From an uncultured Clostridia bacterium (GTDB taxonomy: Bacteria > Bacillota > Clostridia > Lachnospirales > CAG-274): a stretch of 64,000 nt of DNA. The stretch lies in assembly GCA_947624015.1 (NCBI GenBank), contig CANQIA010000001.1, positions 81,657 through 145,656 on the forward strand. The letters run 5' to 3'. Made by a program: the position numbers and the translations under genes. A model generated the notes under the pieces. It made no database searches. It worked only from the letters and a program-made list of their open reading frames with translations, and was not told where the DNA came from. Shown here one piece after another: positions 17,309-27,275 of the stretch (the stretch's first letter is position 1; each line of letters starts with the position of its first letter).

Positions 17309-20300
17309 CACACCCGTCTCCCAGCATTTTTTCCAGCTTTTGGACAAGCATATCGTCTATTTTAACATAATTGTCCGCTCCCGCATAGAGTCTTTTTTTG
17401 GTCGCCTCCACATATATTACCGCTTTGGAGCCGCCTTTGTGGCTGCGCAGCGCTTCGATAATATCTTGGGTCTTTAAATCAGAGCTTGCAGGCAGCTTTA
17501 TCCAAAGGGTTTTGTCGGCGTTCTCTATTTTATCATAAGGAGTGATGCTTTCGCATATTATTTTTGAAGGCTGATCCTCGGATATGGTGGCTTTTCCCGT
17601 AAGGAGTATAATATTGTCTTCTTTAATATATGCCGAATATTTGCCGTAAACATCGGGGAATACTATTACCTCTATGCTGCCGAACATATCCTCAAGGGTA
17701 ATAAAAGCCATAAGCTTGTTGTTTTTGGTAAATTTTGTTGTAACAGACGATATTATACCTGCTGTTTTAACGGCGTCCTTGTCCTGTATACTGCCTTCCT
17801 TATCATCTCCGGGAAAGTCGGCTGTGGTGGCGGAAATATATTTTTTGATAGTATCCCAGTATTTGTCAAGGGGATTGCCGCTTACATACAGCCCCAGTAT
17901 TTCCTTTTCCTTGGAGAGCTTATACTTATGGTCAAATTCGTCTATATTGGGCAGCTTGTCTTTGGGACCCACGCCTTCGCTGTTTGACGCCATACCGAAC
18001 AGATCCATTTGCCCTTCTATATTCTTTCTGCGGTTGTTCTTAAAGCCGTCGTATATTGAGGAGTATACCTGCATATACTGGGCTCTTTTGCCGCCCAGGG
18101 AGTCAAATGCTCCCGCCAGTATAAGATTTTCTATGGTCTTGGAATTTACATTGCTTCCCATTCTCTCTATAAAGTCGGTAAGACTTGTGAATACACCGTT
18201 TTTCTGCCTTTCTGCGGTCATATTTTCTATTATCTGTATACCTACGCCCTTTACGGCTGAAAGTCCGTAAAGTATATTGCCTTCGGAGGAGGTGGAAAAT
18301 CCCGAAAAGCCTTCGTTGATATCGGGAGGCATTATTTTTATGCCCATCTGACGGCAGTTGACTATATAGCCTGCCAGCTTAGTGGGATTGCCCAATACGC
18401 TTGTCATAAGGGCTGCCATAAATTCTACGGGATAATGGGTCTTGAGCCATGCTGTCTGGAAAGCTACTACGGCATAGGCGGCGGCGTGAGACTTATTAAA
18501 GGCGTATTCCGCAAAGCTTATCATTTCGTCAAAGGTCTTATTTGCTATATTTTCGGGTATGCCGTTTGCAACGCAGCCCGGCACATCGTCTATTCCGTTT
18601 ATGAAATACTCTCTTTCCTTTGCCATGACATCGGCTTTTTTCTTGGACATGGCTCGCCTTACCATATCGCTTCGTCCCAGAGAATATCCTGCAAGGCTCT
18701 GCACTATCTGCATTACCTGCTCCTGATATACTATACAGCCGTATGTTTCCTTAAGTATAGGTTCAAGAGAAGGATGCCTGTATGACACCTGATCGGGATG
18801 ATTTTTTCCGTATATATACTGGGGTATGAAATCCATCGGTCCGGGACGGTATAGGGATATGCCTGCTATTACGTCTTCTATACAGCTTGGCTTAAGCTCC
18901 TTCATAAAGGAGATCATACCGGGACTCTCCAACTGAAATACTCCCCGGGTCTTTCCTGCGGCTATAAGCTCGTAGGTAGCCTTGTCGCTGTAATCTATGT
19001 TTTCTCCGCTGTATGCTGTGCCGTATTTTCTGTTTATCTCGTCAAAGGCATTTTGTATGACGGTAAGCGTTCTAAGACCCAAAAAGTCCATTTTGAGCAG
19101 TCCCAGCTCCTCGCAGGTGGTCATTACATACTGCGTCGTAACGGAGTTATCCTTTACGTTAAGGTTAAGGGGTACATAGTCCACAACGGGTCTGTCTGAA
19201 ATAATAACTCCTGCCGCATGAGTAGAGGTGTGGCGGGGAAGCCCCTCCAGCTTCATAGACATATCTATGAGCCGCTTTACATCAGGCTCTTCATTATAGG
19301 CATCCGCAAGCTCCTTGTTCTTTTTAATTGCCTTTTCTATTGTAATATGAAGCTCGTTGGGTACCATTTTTGCTATCCTGTCGCCCTCGGCATAGGACAT
19401 ATCCAATGCTCTTGCCACATCTCTTATGGCGTTTCGGGCAGCCATAGTACCGAATGTTATTATTTGAGCGACCTGATCTGCGCCGTATTTTCTTATTACA
19501 TAATCTATTACCTCCTGCCGTCTTTCATAGCAGAAGTCTATATCTATATCGGGCATGGTAACTCTTTCGGGGTTTAAAAAACGCTCGAAAATAAGACCGT
19601 AAGCAATAGGGTCTATGTCCGTTATTCTCAAGCTGTAAGCGACTATGGAGCCTGCTGCGGAGCCACGTCCCGGACCTACGGGGATGCCGTTGTCCTTGGC
19701 GTATTTTATAAAGTCCCATACTATAAGGAAATAGTCTACAAAGCCCATGGAGTTTATTACTCCAAGCTCATAGTCCATCCTTGCCTTAAGCTCCTCGGTC
19801 ACGTTGTCATATCTGAGGGCTATGCCCTCCTCGCATATTTTTCTCAGGTATTCATAGGCGGTATAGCCTGAGGGTACGTCAAACTTAGGCAGCTTATAGT
19901 CGTGAAAGCTGAAATCCACATTACACTGCCGAGCTATTTTGTTGGTATTTTCACATGCCTGTGCAGCGTAGGGGAAAAGGGAATACATTTCCTCGGCAGA
20001 TTTCAGATAGAACTGACCGCCTTCATATTTCATTCTGTTAGGCGTATTTACCGTAACTCCCGTTTGTATACACAGCAGTATGTCGTGAGCCTCGGCGTCT
20101 TCAGCCAAGATATAGTGAGAGTCGTTGGTAGCCACAAGAGGTATGCCTGTTTCGGCGTTCATCCTTATAAGAGCCTGATTTACTTCTCTTTGTTCGGGTA
20201 TACCGTGATCCTGCAATTCAAGATAAAAATTGCCCTCGCCGAAAAGCTTACAGTACATAAGAGCCATTTCCTTTGCCTGAGCGTAGCCCTTTCTCAGAAC

Positions 20301-20741
20301 CGTTTTTGCAACAGGTCCCGCAAGACAGGCGCTCAGAGCAATTATACCCTCGTGATATTTTTCCAAAAGCTCCATATCCACTCTGGGCTTTTTGTAAAAG
20401 CCTTCCGTAAAGCCGTAGGACACTATTTTGGCAAGGTTGGAATAGCCCTTGTTATCCTTTGCCAAAAGCACAAGATGATAGTAGAAATTCTCCTCGGAGG
20501 CATCCTTGTCAAAGCGTGATGTGTTGGCAACGTATACTTCGCAGCCTATTATGGGCTTTATGCCTGCCGCTTTTGCCGCCTTATAGAAATCTATACAGCC
20601 GTACATGGCGCCGTGATCCGTTATAGCAAGGGAATCCATGCCCAGCTCCTTTGCACGCAAAACAAGCTCGCCTATTTTAGCTGAGCCGTCAAGTAAGCTG
20701 TATTCTGTATGAACGTGTAAATGTGTAAATTGCTTTGCCAT
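17295..20741 (-). CDS. dnaE: DNA polymerase III alpha subunit (DnaE type)
   Basis: 1148 residues. The N-terminal PHP domain opens FTHLHVHTEYSLLDG and has ITDHGAMYG. The polymerase core contains VGPGRGSAAGSIVAYSLRITDIDP and FLNPERVTMPDIDIDF with the catalytic aspartates, then YQEQVMQIVQSLAGYSLGRSD and the SHAAAYAVVAFQTAWLK segment. A helix-hairpin-helix region and an OB domain (TTKFTKNNKLMAFITLED) follow. This is DnaE, not PolC: there is no inserted exonuclease domain. GGAGAG precedes the start. Divergent from hisC. Confidence 0.97.
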   Translation of the reverse strand: MAKQFTHLHVHTEYSLLDGSAKIGELVLRAKELGMDSLAITDHGAMYGCIDFYKAAKAAGIKPIIGCEVYVANTSRFDKDASEENFYYHLVLLAKDNKGYSNLAKIVSYGFTEGFYKKPRVDMELLEKYHEGIIALSACLAGPVAKTVLRKGYAQAKEMALMYCKLFGEGNFYLELQDHGIPEQREVNQALIRMNAETGIPLVATNDSHYILAEDAEAHDILLCIQTGVTVNTPNRMKYEGGQFYLKSAEEMYSLFPYAAQACENTNKIARQCNVDFSFHDYKLPKFDVPSGYTAYEYLRKICEEGIALRYDNVTEELKARMDYELGVINSMGFVDYFLIVWDFIKYAKDNGIPVGPGRGSAAGSIVAYSLRITDIDPIAYGLIFERFLNPERVTMPDIDIDFCYERRQEVIDYVIRKYGADQVAQIITFGTMAARNAIRDVARALDMSYAEGDRIAKMVPNELHITIEKAIKKNKELADAYNEEPDVKRLIDMSMKLEGLPRHTSTHAAGVIISDRPVVDYVPLNLNVKDNSVTTQYVMTTCEELGLLKMDFLGLRTLTVIQNAFDEINRKYGTAYSGENIDYSDKATYELIAAGKTRGVFQLESPGMISFMKELKPSCIEDVIAGISLYRPGPMDFIPQYIYGKNHPDQVSYRHPSLEPILKETYGCIVYQEQVMQIVQSLAGYSLGRSDMVRRAMSKKKADVMAKEREYFINGIDDVPGCVANGIPENIANKTFDEMISFAEYAFNKSHAAAYAVVAFQTAWLKTHYPVEFMAALMTSVLGNPTKLAGYIVNCRQMGIKIMPPDINEGFSGFSTSSEGNILYGLSAVKGVGIQIIENMTAERQKNGVFTSLTDFIERMGSNVNSKTIENLILAGAFDSLGGKRAQYMQVYSSIYDGFKNNRRKNIEGQMDLFGMASNSEGVGPKDKLPNIDEFDHKYKLSKEKEILGLYVSGNPLDKYWDTIKKYISATTADFPGDDKEGSIQDKDAVKTAGIISSVTTKFTKNNKLMAFITLEDMFGSIEVIVFPDVYGKYSAYIKEDNIILLTGKATISEDQPSKIICESITPYDKIENADKTLWIKLPASSDLKTQDIIEALRSHKGGSKAVIYVEATKKRLYAGADNYVKIDDMLVQKLEKMLGDGCVVVK

Positions 20742-20775
20742 GGCATTCTCTCCAAAAAAATCTTATATATAAATA

Positions 20776-20784
20776 ATTATATCA
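20776..20784 (-). promoter_or_regulatory. extended -10 promoter of dnaE
   Basis: TGA-TATAAT on the minus strand, an extended -10 element with no good -35 at 17 bases, about 35 bases before the dnaE start. Confidence 0.45.
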
Positions 20785-20866
20785 CACTTTTTTACGTTTT
20801 TATATACTTATTTGATAAAATATGTTATACTTATCTATATAACAATACATTTCGAGGTGAACGAAA

Positions 20867-21916
20867 ATGGGATCATGGAGAGATAAGATAAGGAAAACGG
20901 AGCCTTATATACCCGGCGAGCAGCCTAAGGGCAGCAATATAATAAAGCTTAATACCAACGAGAATCCATATCCGCCTTCTCCCAAGGTAAAAGAGGCGAT
21001 AGAAAGCTATGATGCGAATAATTTAAGGTTATACCCCGACTTTGTATGCAGCAGTCTGAAATCGGCGATAGCACATACATACGGCGTAAATGAAAATGAA
21101 ATATTTTTAGGCAACGGCTCTGACGAGGTGCTTGCCTTTTGCTTTATGACCTTTTTTGATTCGGACAAAAAAGTGCTTTTTCCCGATATTACATATTCCT
21201 TTTATGACGTATGGTGCCGCCTGTATGACATACCCTATGAAAGGGTACCCCTTGATGACGGTTTCAATATAGTCCCGGAGGATTATTTCAAAGAAAACGG
21301 CGGCGTTGTAATAGCCAATCCCAACGCTCCAACAGGCATATACATGGAGCTTGAAGCTCTGGAGGAGATAATAAAGCGAAACGGCGACAGCATAGTCATA
21401 ATAGACGAAGCGTATATAGATTTTGGCGGAATATCTGCCGCCGAGCTTATACATAAATATGACAATCTGGCAGTGGTACAGACTTTTTCAAAGTCAGGCG
21501 CCCTGGCAGGCATAAGGGTAGGCTATGCTATGGCAAACCCTGAGCTTATAGGCGCTATGGAGGCAGTAAAGAACAGCTTTAACAGTTATACTCTGGACTC
21601 CCTTTCTCAGACGATCGCAGAGGCGGCTGCAAGGGACAGAGAATACATAAAAGACTGCTGCGGCAAAATAATAAAAACAAGAGAGTGGACTGTGGCAGAG
21701 CTTAAAAGGCTTGGCTTTGACACTCTCCCCAGTTTGTCCAACTTTATATTTACCACCAATAAAAATATAGAAGCAAGGGATCTTTTCAAATATCTGAGAG
21801 AACAAAATATAATAGTAAGATATTTCGACAAGCCCAGAACAGAAAAATATCTTAGGATAACAATAGGAACACAGAAACAGATGGAGGCATTGATAGAAGC
21901 AATAAGGAGGTACTGA
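20867..21916 (+). CDS. hisC: histidinol-phosphate aminotransferase
   Basis: PLP-dependent transamination in histidine synthesis. 349 residues. Typical HisC features: LNTNENPYPPSPKV near the N-terminus, FLGNGSDEVL, NPNAPTGIY, VIIDEAYIDF, and the PLP-lysine region TFSKSGALAGIRVGYA, where the SKS lysine is in place; the usual Phe after SKS is replaced by Gly. The C-terminal RYFDKPRTEKYLRITIGT supplies the phosphate-binding Arg residues. No other his genes are in the window, so it may act as an orphan or with broader specificity, as some HisC proteins do for aromatic amino acids. The next gene starts two bases after its stop. Confidence 0.93.
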   Translation: MGSWRDKIRKTEPYIPGEQPKGSNIIKLNTNENPYPPSPKVKEAIESYDANNLRLYPDFVCSSLKSAIAHTYGVNENEIFLGNGSDEVLAFCFMTFFDSDKKVLFPDITYSFYDVWCRLYDIPYERVPLDDGFNIVPEDYFKENGGVVIANPNAPTGIYMELEALEEIIKRNGDSIVIIDEAYIDFGGISAAELIHKYDNLAVVQTFSKSGALAGIRVGYAMANPELIGAMEAVKNSFNSYTLDSLSQTIAEAAARDREYIKDCCGKIIKTREWTVAELKRLGFDTLPSLSNFIFTTNKNIEARDLFKYLREQNIIVRYFDKPRTEKYLRITIGTQKQMEALIEAIRRY

Positions 21917-21917
21917 T

Positions 21918-23315
21918 TTGAAAAAGACGATAATAATTGCACTTATATTGACAGCCCTTTGTTCGGCAAGCGTATATGCCAATAAGCTGGAAAAGCCCAA
22001 CAAGGTCTACACACAAGAGGAGATCCGTGAAAAAATAAAGAACAGCGAGGAAATAGCGTATATAGATCTTTTCTCTTCGGAAAAAGAGGATACGCCTATG
22101 GCTATGGCTCTTGAGAGCGTAACCTCGGCGTCCTATTACGACCAGCTTACGCCCTATGAACAGGAGCTTTACAAATTCTATGAAGAAAATGCGAAAAACT
22201 TTAGAAACGGCACGGGTATCAAAACTCCCGCATCGGGTACGTCTTCCCAGGACTCATATTACAGAAAGACCCTTGAGATCCCCATTACATTAGGCAGCGG
22301 AGAAAAGCTTACGGAAGAAAACTGGCTGTCCAAGATGGAGGAGGCTATGGGAGTAAATGTCAGTACTCTGCTGCAAAGATCCGCTTATGCCTATTTTTGG
22401 ATGGATCATCCCGAGGTCTTCTGGGTGGATCTTAATAATACAAGCTTTGCTTACGGACATCTTATTAGTGGCAACAGCGTAATATTTGTTACGGAGTTAA
22501 AACCGAGACAGGAGTATAAATACTTTTTCCCTTCATGCTACGATTCTCCCGCAGATGTGGAGAAGGACGACGCATTGATGGAAAGCAAGGTAAATGAAAT
22601 ATTGGAAGGTATGCCCCGTGATGCTTCGGATTTTTGCAAGGTAAAGTATATTACCGAATGGCTGTGCCTTCACAACAAAAGCTACAATTATGCCGCAGCC
22701 GAAACAAAAGACGGCTTACCGGCTTATCATACAGACCCCACACTGCGTTATGCCTTTATAGCTCCTTCGGCTCTTTTGTACGGCGACGGAGATGATACCA
22801 AAAAATATCCGGTATGCGAGGGATACAGCGAGGCGTTTAAGATACTCTGCAACAGAGCGGGAGTAGATTCCATGTGTATAACAAGCGCCGGTCATAAATG
22901 GAATGGCGTTAAGATAAAGGATAAATTTTACTTCAGCGATCCCACATGGTGCGATACGGGAGACAACAGGGGTATTAAAATGTATTCCTGGATGCTCGTA
23001 GGTACAGAAAAGGCAAAGGTCATGGATTCGGGCAAGGATCACGATATAGCATATCAGGTAGATCTAAAGGCTCCCGACATTTCAAATACAATGTATATAG
23101 AGGATATGGGCTTTCCCGTATGCTCTGCGGGAAACAAGCTCTATAATTATCTGGATGTTGATCAAAACGGCAGTATGAATGTTGATGATATAAGCGGGCT
23201 TTTGAAACAGGCGGCGGATATTGATGAAAAGACGGCAACGGATCTGGATAATAACGGTGTGATAGATATTTTGGACAGCATAAAGCTGTTAAGACTTTTC
23301 TTTACACAGGGATAA
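21918..23315 (+). CDS. secreted transglutaminase-like protein with C-terminal dockerin
   Basis: 465 residues from a TTG start at 21918 preceded by AAGGAGG. Signal peptide MKKTIIIALILTALCSASVYA. The central part contains a transglutaminase-core-like triad: Cys in YPVCEGYSEAFKILC, His in TSAGHKWNGVKI, Asp in FSDPTWCDTGD. The last 60 residues form a type I dockerin with two calcium loops (DVDQNGSMNVDD and DLDNNGVIDILD). It is probably exported and docked on a cohesin scaffold, acting as a cysteine peptidase-like or cross-linking enzyme; no catalytic activity is proven by sequence. Coupling to hisC is curious. Confidence 0.85.
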   Translation: MKKTIIIALILTALCSASVYANKLEKPNKVYTQEEIREKIKNSEEIAYIDLFSSEKEDTPMAMALESVTSASYYDQLTPYEQELYKFYEENAKNFRNGTGIKTPASGTSSQDSYYRKTLEIPITLGSGEKLTEENWLSKMEEAMGVNVSTLLQRSAYAYFWMDHPEVFWVDLNNTSFAYGHLISGNSVIFVTELKPRQEYKYFFPSCYDSPADVEKDDALMESKVNEILEGMPRDASDFCKVKYITEWLCLHNKSYNYAAAETKDGLPAYHTDPTLRYAFIAPSALLYGDGDDTKKYPVCEGYSEAFKILCNRAGVDSMCITSAGHKWNGVKIKDKFYFSDPTWCDTGDNRGIKMYSWMLVGTEKAKVMDSGKDHDIAYQVDLKAPDISNTMYIEDMGFPVCSAGNKLYNYLDVDQNGSMNVDDISGLLKQAADIDEKTATDLDNNGVIDILDSIKLLRLFFTQG

Positions 23316-23555
23316 AATTGTTGTAATTTTTTGAAATACAGAGCAGTTTTTTGTACAAATTTGATTTTAGCGCAAAAACCGTGTCCAATTTACACAAAAA
23401 AAATATTAAAACAAGCTTATGTTTGTGAACACTTATCACTTGTATTCTGCTATAATTACAACTGTGAAAACCCCTAATATTTTCACATTACAGTTTATAC
23501 ATCCCTCAAAATGTAATTTAAACTGTAAACCCCATAAAAATACCTTCTCTTTAGG

Positions 23556-23585
23556 AAAAAGCAGCCGATCGCAGGCTGCTTTTTT
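23556..23585. terminator. bidirectional terminator
   Basis: AAAAAGCAGCC-GATCGCA-GGCTGCTTTTT, an 11-bp perfect stem with A and T tracts on the two sides, between the convergent dockerin and DUF4340 genes. The 240 bases before it (23316-23555) hold nothing else I can support. Confidence 0.85.
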
Positions 23586-23589
23586 CTGT

Positions 23590-24990
23590 TTATTTACATA
23601 ATTTTTCGGCTTCGTTCAGTACCTTTGCCACCGTTTGCTTATTTACAAGCATAGATGTGTTGTCGCCTTTTTTAACAACGTAAAAATCGCTGTTGTAGTT
23701 ATAGTATTCGGCAGTATCTTTGCTTTTGTCCGCCAGCTCAAATGTTATTACAAGCTCAGGGTCTCCTTGTATATTTGCGTTTACGTCTATATCGTCAAAG
23801 CCTATGCCTATAAGCTGTTCGTAGAAATTCGTAAATGCCTCTCTGTCTATTGCCTTGCCGTTTATATAGGCGTTTCGCTTATCTCTCAACACTCCGTCTT
23901 CTTGCACGAACTTGTTGTCGCCTTCCTCTTTAAGCTCTATTTTGTAGCCTCCGAAGTCAATGGAATTTACCTTGGAGCGCTGATAAAGACTTATGAATTT
24001 TTCGGAAAAGTCGGCAATGGAAGCATTTATAAAGGGTTCTATGCTTCTGTAATCCATTGTGAATACTTCGGGTCTGTCGTTTATGAGTACATACATATAT
24101 TCCGTATCGTTTACGGAAGGCGCTTTGCTTCCTGCCTTAAACGTAACGGTATTTTCGGTATCCCTTATCTTTACCTGTACCTGAGGATCGTCAAGACCGT
24201 ATTTTGAAAGATCCGAAGGCGCCGGGTCAACAAGATCCGTCACATTAAGATTGTTTAAGTTCTTAAGCACTGAGTTGTGGAGATTATAGGGATAAACAAG
24301 CATATTTGAAACGGGCTTTTCCATTACGAGGGTGGCAAGACCGTTTGCCTCGGCATAATCTCTTGCCAAGGGGTTGTCGGGATCATAGTGTACATATACG
24401 TCATCCTTGCCCTTGGCTTTTATTTCAAGCTCTTGTATTGTATCTCTGTCTATCTTGGTAACGGACTTGTCTATAAAATCGTTAAGTCCGTAGTTAAGAC
24501 TGTTGCAAAGAGTTGCTTCCACCATATACACGGCAGGAGATCTGTCCGTCATTACATAGTAATACTTGCCGTCGGGAGTAAGAGCGCCAAGAGATATTTT
24601 TATATCCTTGCATTCTCCTATGGCGGAGGGCTTGTCAAATCCGTACTTTGCCGTGTTCTCAGGCTTTTCTTCTACCGTGCGGTCTGCATACAGCGCCGAG
24701 AGAACGCCTGCCATACGGTCTACGGCAGATCTGTCAAGGGCATTTTCATGACCCTCGGCTTTCCACTGATCTCCCTTTTTCTTAAATGTAAAGGTGCCGT
24801 TGGCATTTGTTATTGTAAACGTATCCACATCCTTTACATCGGCAATTTTGTTGCCGAGAGCCTCCGTATCTGTATCGTCTTTTGTATCAATGTTGCCGTT
24901 GTCGGCTTTGCCGCCTGTGAGAGCATATACTCCCAGAAGCAGGGCAAGCAGTATTACAGCCGACAAAAGCAGTATAAGCTTTCTTTTCAT
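23590..24990 (-). CDS. DUF4340 protein of a Gld-like ABC system
   Basis: 466 residues beginning MKRKLILLLSAVILLALLLG, a single N-terminal membrane anchor, with the rest outside the membrane. It contains repeated units of the form DVDTFTITNANGTFTFKKKGDQW, with a following GLDDP/GFDKP motif (AKYGFDKPSA, KYGLDDPQVQ), the mark of DUF4340. The start at 24990 shares a base with the stop of the gene before it (TAATG). It is the last gene of a four-gene ABC export-like operon, in which DUF4340 proteins regularly follow a GldG-type subunit. The transported molecule is unknown. Confidence 0.85.
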   Translation of the reverse strand: MKRKLILLLSAVILLALLLGVYALTGGKADNGNIDTKDDTDTEALGNKIADVKDVDTFTITNANGTFTFKKKGDQWKAEGHENALDRSAVDRMAGVLSALYADRTVEEKPENTAKYGFDKPSAIGECKDIKISLGALTPDGKYYYVMTDRSPAVYMVEATLCNSLNYGLNDFIDKSVTKIDRDTIQELEIKAKGKDDVYVHYDPDNPLARDYAEANGLATLVMEKPVSNMLVYPYNLHNSVLKNLNNLNVTDLVDPAPSDLSKYGLDDPQVQVKIRDTENTVTFKAGSKAPSVNDTEYMYVLINDRPEVFTMDYRSIEPFINASIADFSEKFISLYQRSKVNSIDFGGYKIELKEEGDNKFVQEDGVLRDKRNAYINGKAIDREAFTNFYEQLIGIGFDDIDVNANIQGDPELVITFELADKSKDTAEYYNYNSDFYVVKKGDNTSMLVNKQTVAKVLNEAEKLCK

Positions 24991-26402
24991 TATTTGTTTC
25001 TCCTTATGAGCCATACTATAAAGCCTGCGGCAAAGAGTATGCCCGGTATTATGCCCCAACTGATGAGCTTTATTTTTCCTGCGGTGCCTGCGTCTATAAC
25101 GATGGAACCGTTCTGAAGGCTCTTTGCGGGTATGAATATATTTTCCTCAGAGTCGTTGAGCCAGTTGACGCCATTAACTATAAATGTGGAGTTGGCGTTG
25201 TTTACCATAGCGTCGGTGTTGGGTTCCGCCAGATAGAAGCTTGCGCCTGTTATTATAAGCTTTGTGGAATGAGCCTTGTCCGTATAGGTAGAGTCCGTAA
25301 CGGCAACGGCTATGTCAAAGGGTCCTTCCTTATCTCCCGCTTCCTTATTGGCTGAGGTATTGCCCTCTGTCTTTATATATGCCTTGTCTGAGGCAGTGAG
25401 CAGAGGTATGGTCTCAAGTCCCTGCTTTGTTATTTCAGTTCTGCCGAGAGCCTGACACGCAACGGTCGCCACAGTATATCCGTTGCTTATAAGAGACGCA
25501 TTTATATCATGGTCCTTCAGCTCGGGGAGTACGGCGTAGGGATACATCATATATCTGCTGTCGTCCCCCTCATATATATAGCCGGGTTCAAGCCTTATGC
25601 CATAGGCTGAGGCTATACCTGCCAGATTTTTAAAGTCGGCAGTGTCGGTACCGCCCAGTATCATATATGCTCTGCCGTCATCGGCAAGATAGCTGAGTAC
25701 CTTTTTTGCCTCCGCTTCCGAATAATCCCTTGCGGTAGGGGTAATAAGGAGCATACGGCAGTCATCTGGTATGTCGCTTTCCAGCAGATTTACAGTCTTT
25801 ACATCGTAGTTTGCAAGCCTGAGCTGTGAATCCAGAGTGGTATAGCTTTCGTAGGCTGCCTCTCCGTGTCCCGTTATATAGTAAATGGTAGGCTGCGTAC
25901 TCATATTTACATATTGTATGGCGCTGGTAAGACAGGATTCAAGGCTGAAACGTCCTTCCGAATTAAAGTAGTCCTCGTATTTTATTATTCTGAATCTGTC
26001 GTTTGCCTCTACTATAATACTGTTTACATCCACGGTATTCCCCTCTGAGGAATACTGCTCGGCGAAATCGGGATGAAGATAGAGATCCCTGTTTTCCGTT
26101 TTGATATGTGAGTTGTGCTGCATATACTGATCCAGCACCTGATCGACTCTTCCCGTAATGGCATCATCTCCGGCGGAAGAGAAGAGGGTATATACGTTTA
26201 TATCCTCTTTGACCGTATCGAGTACCTGTATGCTTTCCTCGGAAAGTGAGAATATATCCTCGTCGGTAAAGTCGAAGGAGCGGTTGAATTTACCTATTAT
26301 AAGGTTGAATACCACAAGTATTGCAATAAGCACAATTGTTATGACTGTGGAATATGTACCGTATTTTAAACGCTTGTCGTTAAATATATTTTTATTTTTC
26401 AT
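24990..26402 (-). CDS. GldG-like ABC auxiliary membrane protein
   Basis: 470 residues. One membrane helix near the N-terminus (TVITIVLIAILVVFNLIIG), a large extracytoplasmic part starting FDFTDEDIFSLSEESIQVLD, and a C-terminal helix (GIIPGILFAAGFIVWLIRR). The SL-S---- VL--- opening and the YITGHGE segment followed by a Rossmann-like region (LLESDIPDDCRMLLITP) are typical of GldG / ABC-type uncharacterised transport proteins. Works with the permease and ATPase encoded just upstream. Confidence 0.87.
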   Translation of the reverse strand: MKNKNIFNDKRLKYGTYSTVITIVLIAILVVFNLIIGKFNRSFDFTDEDIFSLSEESIQVLDTVKEDINVYTLFSSAGDDAITGRVDQVLDQYMQHNSHIKTENRDLYLHPDFAEQYSSEGNTVDVNSIIVEANDRFRIIKYEDYFNSEGRFSLESCLTSAIQYVNMSTQPTIYYITGHGEAAYESYTTLDSQLRLANYDVKTVNLLESDIPDDCRMLLITPTARDYSEAEAKKVLSYLADDGRAYMILGGTDTADFKNLAGIASAYGIRLEPGYIYEGDDSRYMMYPYAVLPELKDHDINASLISNGYTVATVACQALGRTEITKQGLETIPLLTASDKAYIKTEGNTSANKEAGDKEGPFDIAVAVTDSTYTDKAHSTKLIITGASFYLAEPNTDAMVNNANSTFIVNGVNWLNDSEENIFIPAKSLQNGSIVIDAGTAGKIKLISWGIIPGILFAAGFIVWLIRRNK

Positions 26403-26411
26403 ATACTGTCC

Positions 26412-27275
26412 TTACCTCCATCTTCTCTTTTCTATTACATTTACTGTAAGATAGAGAAAAGCGCAGGTAAATGTAATATAATACACAACATCGGATACAG
26501 ACAGAACTCCCATATAGAAATTCTCAAAACGGCTAAGTACCGAAAACCAGCTCAGTACCTTTACAATAACGCCGTCATATATATTGGGATCCGAAAAATA
26601 CACGGCAGCCATAATGACAAAGCCTATAAGGGCAAATATCAGCGCCGCAAGTGCATTTTTGGTACTTGAATATACCGTAAGGGCAACAGCCGTAATGGCA
26701 AGACCTACGAATATAAGGGATGAAGCCACGGTAATAGGCACTGCGGAAGAAATGTTGTCCATCATAAGCAGAAGGAATATTGCCGCAAAGGTAGCGGCGG
26801 CAGCCACTATCTGATTGTCCGTAAGCACGGAAATGAATATACCTACGCTTATAAGACACATTCCCATCATAAAATATCCCAATATCCCCACAAATGTCAT
26901 TCCCCATGCAAGCTCTCCCGAACGTGAAAGCATAAAGGGAAATATAAGAGTTATAACAATGCCGAGCAGAAACAAAAAGGATGCTGCGATAAACTTACCT
27001 GCCACTATATCCGTTACGTTTATTGGAGCGGCATATAAAAGCTGATCTGTTTTCTGCCTTGCCTCTTCGGCAAAAAGTCGCATTGTAAGAACAGGCACCA
27101 GTATCAAGAACATTATCATAGAGCCTGCCAGCGTTTCGTTATAGTTGGCATTGGCTGCGGTTATGTTCTGGGATACAAAGAAATATCCTGTGATAAGTAC
27201 AAAAAAACCTAAAAAGCCATATCCCGTTATGGTATTGAAATATGTCTTCAATTCTTTTTTGATAATAGCAGGCAT
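26412..27275 (-). CDS. ABC-2-type permease (GldF-like)
   Basis: 287 residues with six hydrophobic segments, the layout of ABC-2 exporter permeases. After the cytoplasmic N-terminus (IIKKELKTYFNTITGY) comes a helix, then the conserved LTMRLFAEEARQKTDQLLYAAPINVTDIVAGKF loop that contacts the ATPase, then four more helices. It directly follows the ATPase gene (one base apart) and precedes the GldG-like gene. Confidence 0.9.
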   Translation of the reverse strand: MPAIIKKELKTYFNTITGYGFLGFFVLITGYFFVSQNITAANANYNETLAGSMIMFLILVPVLTMRLFAEEARQKTDQLLYAAPINVTDIVAGKFIAASFLFLLGIVITLIFPFMLSRSGELAWGMTFVGILGYFMMGMCLISVGIFISVLTDNQIVAAAATFAAIFLLLMMDNISSAVPITVASSLIFVGLAITAVALTVYSSTKNALAALIFALIGFVIMAAVYFSDPNIYDGVIVKVLSWFSVLSRFENFYMGVLSVSDVVYYITFTCAFLYLTVNVIEKRRWR

